DNA of 64,000 nucleotides from an uncultured Cyclobacteriaceae bacterium (GTDB lineage Bacteria; Bacteroidota; Bacteroidia; Cytophagales; Cyclobacteriaceae), in assembly GCA_905479015.1 (NCBI GenBank), contig CAJQKV010000003.1, forward strand, positions 1 to 64,000, given 5' to 3'. Position 1 is the first letter of the stretch. Each line of letters starts with the position of its first letter. Positions 31,201 to 37,519 of the stretch are shown here, piece after piece. Under the pieces are notes generated by a model that saw nothing but the letters and a program-made list of their open reading frames with translations, searched no databases and was not told the DNA's origin. Both the position numbers and the translations under genes were made by a program.

Positions 31201-32488
31201 TTCTCTTTGGTCTGCTCCAGGTTGGGGTTTTTTATTCGGTGAACAAGATGCAGCGATTAGATTTACTGCTGCTGAGCAGGGCTGGATCACCCAAACCCCT
31301 TTTTTGACATCCCCTTTTATGCAATCGAGTACTCGAAATCTTTCTTTTAATGCCTCGATTGAACCTTTTAAAGGATTAAAAATTCAGTTAAATGGCAAAA
31401 GAACGAGTGCGGGAAGGTATCAAGAAATTTTTCGTTATAATTCAGAGATTCAAGAGTTTGGATCATTGACGCCCTCGAGGTCAGGAAGTTATAGCATTTC
31501 GTATTTAACGATTAAATCGGCTTTTGAAGCACAAACTCAAATGGTAAATGGCGTTGAGTTTGAAAGGTCATCTGCATTTGACCAGTTTAAAGAAAATATA
31601 GATATTATCAGTGGAAGATTGAGCAATTCTTTGGAGGCGAGTGGTATATCGGATCGTTACGATACGATAAGTCAGGATATTTTGGTGCCGGCATTTTTGG
31701 CGGCTTATACGGGAGAAAATGCAGAAAATGCACCTATGGGTGTATTTCCACGAATACCTATACCAAACTGGCGTATTGATTTTGCAGGGTTATCTAAGTT
31801 GCCAGGTCTTAAAGATGTTTTTTCTTCCGTGAACCTAACCCACAGTTATCGCTCCATATTTAGTGTAAATAACTACACCAATTCCTTACTTTATACTGAA
31901 CAGATGACTTTAGATAATCAATTAACCGATTATCCTTTGGCCTCTTTGACGGATAGTATTACCGGTAAATTGGTCCCCGTGTATATATTAAATCAAGTAT
32001 CCATATTAGAGCAATTTGCACCTCTGATAGGGATCAATATCAAGACCAAGACCAATTTAAGCGCCAGTTTTAATTACAAAAGGGATAGAAATCTTGCCTT
32101 AAATTTATCAAATGCCCAAGTCACAGAAACACAAAACAGTGGTGTCACCTTTGATTTTGGATGGACCAAAGCGGATTTGATCTTACCATTTAAGACCAAG
32201 GGAAGAACGATCACCATCAAAAATGACGTTACTTTTAGAATGGCCATTACTTTTCGAGATTCAAAAACCGTACAGCGCAAGTTACAATTGGAAGAAGAAG
32301 GGACCGAAAATAAAATCACCAATGGAAACAAAGGGTTTCAGATCCGTCCATCATTGGCATATAAGCTGAATAAACAGCTGGATTTAACCATGTATTATGA
32401 AAAGAACACAACTACACCACGTGTAGGATCCTATTTGAGGTCGACCACTTCTTTTGGTATACAATTAAGATTTAACCTTGCACAGTAA
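25295..32488 (+). CDS. sprA: SprA/Sov, type IX secretion translocon of the outer membrane
   Basis: A 2397-residue outer-membrane protein. It begins with a signal peptide (IASICLCTYTSFFLYGAE) and contains SprA landmark segments such as DYTVDYNLGRVRILN, SYIDDFENA, IEFIEFWMMDPF and LWVNELRVTDFD. SprA forms the giant beta-barrel through which type IX cargo leaves the cell; in gliding relatives it also serves motility adhesins. Length is in the family range of about 2300-2500. The start is TTG at 25295, 10 bp after ruvA. The ruvA-sprA-gcvH order is one I recognise as conserved in Bacteroidota. No other T9SS gene is in the window. Confidence 0.96.
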   Translation: MNKYQFNIRAIASICLCTYTSFFLYGAELFIQAGDSTIKSDTLVPYESTSFPNYNPSYRYGDVYSQPPSKSPINLTDPTSLDLQVDFDSSINFTATEQLESIDFRPPVNLSFQEYDASNTQKLIKDYWREQAIGLEGESAIGGRRLIPKLYISPVFDRIFGGSYVDITPTGFVNLDFGGLFQYNDNPQIPERQRKNGGFNFNMQISSNVVGKIGDKLAVTFNFDNNNSFDFQNDMKIDYTGYEEEIIKKIELGNVSMPISNSLISGAQSLFGVKTQLQFGKLYVTGIASRQQGRNEVITLEDGVDERQFELQASNYDENRHFFLSHFFRENYENWLGGLPQLISGINVTRVEVYVLNRNNNTATTRNFVSLMDLGEGSVVHNPSIGSLIDGASRNGSNDLYQNLISLSGARSPNLINELLESNFGMTESTDFVKVTTARKLDLTEYNINKELGYVSLIRKLQNDEVLAVSYEYTYNGQVYKVGELSEDYQGFDDDELIFLKMLRPNKINTRIPTWDLMMKNIYNLNAGQVQQDGFTLRIHYRDDLTGIDNPSLHEGRLTKDIPLVQLLGLDQLNRNNDRQKDGNFDYIEGITINSKMGVIIFPVLEPFGPKLKSYFDDSEFELIDKYVYDTLYRTTKADAAQIASKNKFFILGKYSGGSSSEISLPGINISPGSVVVMAGNTPLSEGLDYTVDYNLGRVRILNSGIMSSGKQIQISYEKADLFNFQTRWLTGTNFEYLFNDHFSVGATLLHLNERPGGKTRYAVGDEPTKNTKYGFNLNYQTDSRLLTQIIDAIPLISTKEKSSVSFSAEFAQLIPGTSNLVEGEGTSYIDDFENALTYGGNLQSWAGWNLASTPSTLDDRFEVVDVQGGDLGANYKRAKLAWYTVDNSVFYTSIGNRRPSNLTEEDLENHYERIVYPQEIHQQQDRTMITTNETILDIAYFPSERGPYNYNPNLDADGLLPNPKENWGGITNHINNEVDFDKTNIEFIEFWMMDPFIGFADGNPKGKVLDGRFNEHNTTGGSLIFNLGSVSEDYMKDGRHAFENGLPADGDLTNALATEWGYITEEQFLTNQFENSQGSRANQDVGLDGLKNDLEAAYFQPYIDQLNVGGLAREEILADPSGDNFQYYLDDTYDQKNAKVVERYKNYNGQEGNSPVTSSDFSEGNSPAPDNEDISRDNTVSGLEEYYEYKIDLRPGNLEVGKENIVDQVVGKDGEATWYLFRVPIKNPDKIVGAIEGFKSMQYARMYLTNFSQPVVLRMSSFRLIGNKWRKYQGTLFEEGFNEVPEVTTSDFQVSVVNVEENSIGNDASPPYVIPPGLSRDRDNTTFLNRRDNEQSLQVCVEDLPDKDSRAVFKGVSYDLINYGRLKMFFSAHAYQGDDVSDDEVSAFLRFGTDYSENYYEIELPLKITPTNSGLTGEAIRRVVWPEENEIDLAINEILALKSERNRTGLNVQVPYTKKSKDGKYDLTIKGRPELSTVLTMMIGMRNLGSDDLQDKSICLWVNELRVTDFDSQNGWAANARVNAKLADLGTFSASTRYTSNGFGSIQQRISERTREEQLQYDINASINFDKFLFPEKTGLKIPIYASIEQSKATPKFDPLDPDIPLEASLESFDTQAEKDDYLDIVQDRSTRRSLNFTNVRKEKVKADAKVNIYDIENFSFSYAFSDQNTTSISTQKFYRKTTSAGLSYNYSPEGFSIEPFAKSEMLSNPFLKIIKDINFSILPSSLTFRGDLNRNFVHTQLYNAQLTTAGMDPYYERLFSFNRNYGLRWNFFKALSFDYSVRANAVIDESDDFVEGDITTSAERDYILDQILNLGRMKNYNQNASLNLKLPFDKIPITDWISSDVRYAVSYGWVTGSLNQEDSLGNSFGNIINNSSDKSLTGKIDMVKLYNKVPFLKTINTPARSNRPSSSVSKEEKAETSLSSSLIVGKGILRLLMAIRSVNFNYGIKQTTNLSGFLPAPSLFGMDSLWSAPGWGFLFGEQDAAIRFTAAEQGWITQTPFLTSPFMQSSTRNLSFNASIEPFKGLKIQLNGKRTSAGRYQEIFRYNSEIQEFGSLTPSRSGSYSISYLTIKSAFEAQTQMVNGVEFERSSAFDQFKENIDIISGRLSNSLEASGISDRYDTISQDILVPAFLAAYTGENAENAPMGVFPRIPIPNWRIDFAGLSKLPGLKDVFSSVNLTHSYRSIFSVNNYTNSLLYTEQMTLDNQLTDYPLASLTDSITGKLVPVYILNQVSILEQFAPLIGINIKTKTNLSASFNYKRDRNLALNLSNAQVTETQNSGVTFDFGWTKADLILPFKTKGRTITIKNDVTFRMAITFRDSKTVQRKLQLEEEGTENKITNGNKGFQIRPSLAYKLNKQLDLTMYYEKNTTTPRVGSYLRSTTSFGIQLRFNLAQ

Positions 32489-32545
32489 AAAAGTTTAAGC
32501 GTATTTTGTCTCCATAGATTTTAGAGTAGGTAAAAAAAGAAATAT

Positions 32546-32920
32546 ATGAATATTCCAAGTCAATTATTTTATACTAAAGATCACGAATGGGTCAAGATTG
32601 AAGGTGATATCGCTACGGTAGGTATTACGGATTTTGCTCAAGGTGAGTTGGGAGATATCGTTTATATAGAGATTGAAACCATCGGGGAGACATTTTCTGC
32701 TGAAGAGGTATTCGGATCTGTAGAAGCAGTAAAAACAGTTTCAGATTTAATGATGCCAGTTTCGGGAGAAATTTTATCTCTAAATGAAGCGCTTGAATCC
32801 ACGCCTGAACTCATCAATACCGATCCTTATGAGGCAGGCTGGTTGGTCAAGATCAAAGTTGAGGACCAAGGAGATCACTTATTGTCTGCTGAGGATTACC
32901 GTGTGCTAATAGGAGGCTGA
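32546..32920 (+). CDS. gcvH: Glycine cleavage system H protein
   Basis: A 124-residue lipoyl-carrier protein shuttling the aminomethyl group between the P, T and L proteins. The lipoylation site is Lys63 in GSVEAVKTVSDL, with the usual YTKDHEWVKIEGD N-terminus and EAGWLVKIK C-terminus. Glycine made by the Tdh/Kbl route encoded at 9768-12218 could feed this system. gcvP and gcvT are not in the window. Confidence 0.96.
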   Translation: MNIPSQLFYTKDHEWVKIEGDIATVGITDFAQGELGDIVYIEIETIGETFSAEEVFGSVEAVKTVSDLMMPVSGEILSLNEALESTPELINTDPYEAGWLVKIKVEDQGDHLLSAEDYRVLIGG

Positions 32921-33112
32921 TAAGGTTAAAAAGTGTTATTGAAAGTAAGAGAACACTAGCTACGTACGGCAATTCAAAATAAGGATTGGAGTGAAGCTTC
33001 CATTTATATAATATTTTTCTATTTGGATGAAAAAAGCGAGCAAATCCTAGTTTAAAAATAAGATTGACAATATATTTGATATTCAGCGTGAGAAAAAATT
33101 TAACATAATCGT
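32921..33112. other. Intergenic region gcvH-tonB
   Basis: This 192-bp stretch has no plausible gene. It holds a possible 6-bp stem (AGTGTT/AACACT, starting near 32933) without a T-run and, near its end, the -7 box for the TonB-family gene. Confidence 0.5.
33071..33078 (+). promoter_or_regulatory. Candidate -7 box for the TonB-family gene
   Basis: TATATTTG, an exact TAnnTTTG match 34 bp before the ATG at 33113. It separates the TonB-family gene from gcvH. Confidence 0.5.
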
Positions 33113-33787
33113 ATGGAATTAAAGAAAAATCCCAAAAATGACTTGTCGAGAATGTCTGGAATGTTTTTAAATCTGGGCCTAAGTGTAAGTTTACTTTTGG
33201 TTATCGTTGCATTTGAATGGCGGACCTATGATGATTCGGGTTTATTGGATTTAGGTATGGTTCAAGATGATTTTGAAGACTTAATGGAAATTCCTCCGAC
33301 AGAGCAGCCCCCACCCCCACCCCCAAAAATACAGTTGCCTGAAATCATTGAGGTTCCTGATGAAGAGGAAATAGAAGAGGAAATAGAAGTAGAATTGGAT
33401 CTTGAGGTAACCGAAGAAGAAGTAGTTGAAGATTTTGTATTTGAAGAGGCACCTGAAGAGGAAGTAGATGAAGTTTTCACCATAGTAGAGGATCAGCCTG
33501 CTTTTCCTGGAGGGAATGCTGCTTTTTATAAGTTTGTAGGTAGTAACATGACTTATCCTGCACAAGCAAGAAGGATGGGGATAGAAGGCAGAGTTTTTGT
33601 TCAGTTTGTAGTAGACAAGGATGGATCGGTAACTGAAGTTAAAGCAGTGAAAGGCATTGGAGCAGGATGTGATCAAGAAGCCGAGCGGGTCTTGAAGTCG
33701 TCTCCTAACTGGACACCCGGGAAACAGCGAGGTAGAAGTGTGAAGGTGAGAATGGTACTGCCTATCATCTTCAAGTTGAACAATTAA
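33113..33787 (+). CDS. TonB-family energy transducer
   Basis: A 224-residue protein with one N-terminal membrane helix (about 20-37), a periplasmic linker of a Pro run (EQPPPPPPK) followed by a very acidic Glu/Val-rich stretch (about 75-125), and a C-terminal TonB domain (TYPAQARRMGIEGRVFVQFVVDKDGSV...VLPIIFKL). It would pass proton-motive force to outer-membrane receptors. The acidic linker differs from the basic Pro-Lys linker of E. coli TonB. No ExbB/ExbD or receptor gene is adjacent, so its receptor is unknown. Confidence 0.9.
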   Translation: MELKKNPKNDLSRMSGMFLNLGLSVSLLLVIVAFEWRTYDDSGLLDLGMVQDDFEDLMEIPPTEQPPPPPPKIQLPEIIEVPDEEEIEEEIEVELDLEVTEEEVVEDFVFEEAPEEEVDEVFTIVEDQPAFPGGNAAFYKFVGSNMTYPAQARRMGIEGRVFVQFVVDKDGSVTEVKAVKGIGAGCDQEAERVLKSSPNWTPGKQRGRSVKVRMVLPIIFKLNN

Positions 33788-33803
33788 TTAAAATATTTAT
33801 TTA

Positions 33804-33840
33804 AAAAAAGCTCGTTATAGACATTATGACGAGCTTTTTT
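33804..33840 (+). terminator. Rho-independent terminator after the TonB-family gene
   Basis: AAAAAAGCTCGT (33804-33815) pairs perfectly with ACGAGCTTTTTT (33829-33840), and the stem extends inward by four pairs to a 5-base loop. The A/T symmetry allows function in both directions. Confidence 0.85.
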
Positions 33841-33925
33841 TATGTCTTGAGATAAATAGATCCGAAAAATATAATTTATCACTTAACTTTCACCGATCTT
33901 TTGTACCAGTGATGATCGTGTTTAA

Positions 33926-35938
33926 ATGAGACCTCCAATGAATGATTTTCAGATAGAGATAAGGCAAGGATTACCAGATGAATTGCCGCCAGCAGGCATT
34001 TTAGATTCAGCTTTGAGTCATGCCCCCAGGCGAAAAGATATTTTATCAGATACTGAAAAAAAATTGGCTTTGCGAAATGCTTTGAGGTATTTCCCTTCAA
34101 CTTGGCATGAGATACTGATCAAAGAATTTCAACAAGAGTTGAATGAATATGGTAGGATATACATGTACCGTTTCATGCCTAAATATAAAATATATGCACG
34201 ACCGATAAGGGATTATCCGGCTCAGTCCGTCCATGCAGCCGCTATTATGCACATGATTCAAAACAATTTGGATCCAATGGTCGCTCAACATCCTCAGGAA
34301 TTAATTACTTATGGCGGAAATGGGGCGGTATTCCAAAATTGGGCACAATACCTACTTACCATGCAATATCTATGTGAGATGACAGATGTACAGTCACTGC
34401 ACATGTATTCTGGGCATCCTATGGGCCTATTTCCTTCTTCAAAAGACGCCCCAAGAGTCGTGGTGACCAATGGAATGATGGTGCCGAATTATTCTAAGCC
34501 AGATGATTTGGAAAAGTTTAATGCGTTAGGTGTTACTCAGTATGGGCAGATGACTGCGGGTTCTTATATGTATATCGGTCCACAAGGAATTGTTCATGGA
34601 ACTGCACTAACGGTGATGAATGGCTTTAGAAAGATTTTAAATAAAGACGAGACACCTGCAGGTAAACTTTTTTTAACCGCAGGATTGGGAGGAATGAGTG
34701 GGGCTCAGCCCAAAGCAGGATGTATTGCGGGCTGCGTGACCGTTTGCGCTGAGATAAATCCTGTAGCGGCCAAGAAAAGGCATGCGCAAGGTTGGGTAGA
34801 TGAAATAACCTATAAAATAGAAGAGTTGGTCGCTCGTGTCAAGAAAGCCAAAGAAAATAAAGAAGTCGTTTCCATCGCTTATTTAGGTAATGTGGTGGAA
34901 GTTTGGGAGCAGTTTTATGAAAACGGAATTCGGGTTGAAATGGGCTCTGATCAGACTTCGTTGCATAATCCGTGGTCGGGGGGCTATTATCCTATTGATT
35001 TGACGTTTGATGCCTCCAACGAATTGATCAAGGACGATCCTGAATTATTTAAAACCAAAGTTCAAGAGACCTTGAGAAGGCATGCAAAAGCCATCAATAA
35101 GCATGTGTTGAAGGGGACTTACTTTTTCGATTATGGCAACGCTTTTCTTTTAGAAGCATCAAGGGCTGGTGGGGATGTGTTAAATGAAGAGGGGACCGAT
35201 TTTAAATTTCGATCCTATGTTCAGGATATTTTAGGTCCAATGTGTTTTGATTATGGTTTTGGTCCCTTTAGATGGATTTGCACTTCTGCAGATCCACAGG
35301 ATTTAGTGAAAACAGATGCGCTGGCTTTACAAACGATGGTGGCGCTTAAGAAAGAGGCACCTATAGAAATAGCGCAGCAAATGCAGGACAACATCACTTG
35401 GATAAAAGAAGCCCAAAAAAATAAATTAGTGGTAGGCTCACAAGCCAGAATTTTATATGCTGACTCCGAAGGTCGCATAGCGATTGCCAAAGCATTTAAC
35501 GATGCCCTAGCCGCGGGTGATTTGTTGGCTCCTGTGGTTTTGGGCCGTGACCATCATGATGTAAGCGGCACAGACTCTCCTTATCGAGAGACCAGTAACA
35601 TATATGACGGTAGTCAATTCACTGCGGATATGGCCATTCAAAACGTCATCGGAGACAGTTTTAGGGGAGCCACCTGGGTCTCCATTCATAATGGAGGAGG
35701 TGTAGGATGGGGTGAAGTAATTAATGGCGGTTTTGGATTGGTTTTGGATGGGAGTAAGAAAGCGGAGGAAAAGCTGACAAATATGCTGTTTTTTGATGTC
35801 AATAATGGGATTGCAAGAAGGAGTTGGGCCCGTAACAAGGAAGCGATTTTTGCCGCAAAAAGGGCAATGAATCAAAATAAGTCCTTAAAAATAACGCTTC
35901 CTAACCTGGTCAATGATGCGTTGATCGATGGATTGTAA
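33926..35938 (+). CDS. hutU: Urocanate hydratase (long Bacteroidota form)
   Basis: A 670-residue NAD-dependent enzyme converting urocanate to imidazolone propionate, the second step of histidine breakdown. Typical segments are HMYSGHPMGLFPSS, TAGLGGMSGAQPKAG (NAD-binding), GSDQTSLHNPW and SIHNGGGVGWGEVINGGFGLVLDG. At 670 residues it is longer than the roughly 550-residue proteobacterial enzyme, as I expect for Bacteroidota. hutH converges from the other strand with a 20-bp gap. hutI and a formiminoglutamate-processing gene are not in the window. Confidence 0.95.
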   Translation: MRPPMNDFQIEIRQGLPDELPPAGILDSALSHAPRRKDILSDTEKKLALRNALRYFPSTWHEILIKEFQQELNEYGRIYMYRFMPKYKIYARPIRDYPAQSVHAAAIMHMIQNNLDPMVAQHPQELITYGGNGAVFQNWAQYLLTMQYLCEMTDVQSLHMYSGHPMGLFPSSKDAPRVVVTNGMMVPNYSKPDDLEKFNALGVTQYGQMTAGSYMYIGPQGIVHGTALTVMNGFRKILNKDETPAGKLFLTAGLGGMSGAQPKAGCIAGCVTVCAEINPVAAKKRHAQGWVDEITYKIEELVARVKKAKENKEVVSIAYLGNVVEVWEQFYENGIRVEMGSDQTSLHNPWSGGYYPIDLTFDASNELIKDDPELFKTKVQETLRRHAKAINKHVLKGTYFFDYGNAFLLEASRAGGDVLNEEGTDFKFRSYVQDILGPMCFDYGFGPFRWICTSADPQDLVKTDALALQTMVALKKEAPIEIAQQMQDNITWIKEAQKNKLVVGSQARILYADSEGRIAIAKAFNDALAAGDLLAPVVLGRDHHDVSGTDSPYRETSNIYDGSQFTADMAIQNVIGDSFRGATWVSIHNGGGVGWGEVINGGFGLVLDGSKKAEEKLTNMLFFDVNNGIARRSWARNKEAIFAAKRAMNQNKSLKITLPNLVNDALIDGL

Positions 35939-35958
35939 TGAGGGATACGACCAAGCAG

Positions 35959-37509
35959 CTACCCAACAGCGCTGCCCAGATCGATATGGTGTGCTTGGGC
36001 CGTTTCATTGGCTTTTTTAACCAGGGCCCCAGATGAAATCAATTCATGAGCGAGTTTAATATCCTCTGAAAAAATGCGATCTTCCTCTGCGTGATTAATT
36101 TTTGTTCTTATTAATTCATGGCAATGGTCCAATACCAAGCCTGATTTTAAGGGCTTATGATAGTCAAAAGCCTGCGCGGCACAGATCAGTTCTATGGCCA
36201 GGATATGTTCTAAATTATCAATAATGATATTGAGTTTTCGACCACTAATAGATCCCATACTTACATGATCCTCTTGTCCCAGTGAGGTAGGAATGCTGTC
36301 TGCACTGGCAGGCCAACACAATCCCTTGTTTTCACTTGCCAGCGCGGCTGAGGTGTATTGTGGAATCATAAATCCAGAATTGATTCCCGTATTTTTCATC
36401 AACAAACGGGGCAAGCCCGCTGTTTTCCCTTCCAATAAAAGGTAAGTTCTGCGATCCGAAATATTTCCTATTTCGGCAGCGGCCAAACCTGCATAATCTA
36501 GGGGCATCGCTAGCAATTGACCATGAAAATTACCCCCACTGATAGATGTTTGGGCATTTAATATAATAGGATTGTCCGTCACAGAATTTAATTCGGTGAT
36601 TACCAATTCATTTAAATGGGACCAAGCGTTTCTTGAGGCCCCATGTACTTGTGGAATGCATCTTAAAGAATAGGGATCTTGTACACGGTCACAATCTTCA
36701 TGGGAGGCGACCATTTCAGAACCGCTAAGTAAGGTGTTCATTCGAGCAGCGACGAGCTGAGACCCTTCAAAGGGCCTCAGCTCATGTAGTTCTTTTGTGA
36801 AAGGAGAGATAGAACCTAATAAACCCTCTAAGGACATGGCACCTACAATATCGGCAGCCTCTAGGCAATTATAAAAACGGCTGAGCCCGAGCACGGCATA
36901 AGACAAGATGAACTGGGTACCATTGATCAATGCCAATCCCTCCTTTGCTCCTAGAGGTAAAGGGGCTAAATCATGGAGGGTATGCATTTTTGCTGCGGAC
37001 ATGATTTCTCCATTTATTTTAACTTTTCCTAATCCTATGATGGGAAGGAATAGATGCGCCAAGGGAGCCAAATCTCCTGAAGCCCCAACAGATCCTTGGG
37101 AAGGTACCTCAGGTATGATTTCGTGATGAATAAAGAATACGATGCGTTCAAGCACTTCCAAAGAAATGCCAGAATAGCCCATACTCAGTGCATGTACTTT
37201 AGTGATGAGCATTAATTTTGCAATGAGGTCAGGGACGATCGGACCGACTCCAACACTGTGGCTTTTTAAAATATTTTCTTGAAGTAATTTGATTTGTTCT
37301 TTTGAAATTCTAGTGTCACAAAGAGGACCAAATCCGGTATTTATACCATAAACAGTACGTTCGCTATGGGCTATGTCCAGTGTGTTTTTTCTACTTTCCT
37401 GAATGTTAACTTTAGCACGTTTTCCAATTTCACAAGTGATTTTGTTATTTGCGATTTGAAGAGCCAAATTAGGGGTGAGGTGATCTTCTCCAAAATAAAA
37501 TATTTTCAT
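35959..37509 (-). CDS. hutH: Histidine ammonia-lyase
   Basis: A 516-residue enzyme releasing ammonia from histidine to give urocanate. The MIO prosthetic group precursor is A143-S144-G145 in GSVGASGDLAPLAHL, and YGINTGFG near residue 54 is the conserved active-site segment. It is the last gene of the minus-strand run plsC-gatC-(membrane/TPR)-hutH, 10 bp after its neighbour. With convergent hutU it covers the first two steps of histidine degradation. Confidence 0.95.
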   Translation of the reverse strand: MKIFYFGEDHLTPNLALQIANNKITCEIGKRAKVNIQESRKNTLDIAHSERTVYGINTGFGPLCDTRISKEQIKLLQENILKSHSVGVGPIVPDLIAKLMLITKVHALSMGYSGISLEVLERIVFFIHHEIIPEVPSQGSVGASGDLAPLAHLFLPIIGLGKVKINGEIMSAAKMHTLHDLAPLPLGAKEGLALINGTQFILSYAVLGLSRFYNCLEAADIVGAMSLEGLLGSISPFTKELHELRPFEGSQLVAARMNTLLSGSEMVASHEDCDRVQDPYSLRCIPQVHGASRNAWSHLNELVITELNSVTDNPIILNAQTSISGGNFHGQLLAMPLDYAGLAAAEIGNISDRRTYLLLEGKTAGLPRLLMKNTGINSGFMIPQYTSAALASENKGLCWPASADSIPTSLGQEDHVSMGSISGRKLNIIIDNLEHILAIELICAAQAFDYHKPLKSGLVLDHCHELIRTKINHAEEDRIFSEDIKLAHELISSGALVKKANETAQAHHIDLGSAVG

Positions 37510-37519
37510 GTGTTATATT

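Noticed and set aside
33301-33325. C-rich CCCCCA repeats in the TonB-family gene
   Set aside because: They encode the Pro run normal for TonB linkers; no sign of a separate repeat element.
33281-33676. Antisense open frames opposite the TonB-family gene
   Set aside because: They arise from the Glu/Pro-rich codons of the sense gene, whose TonB domain is clear.
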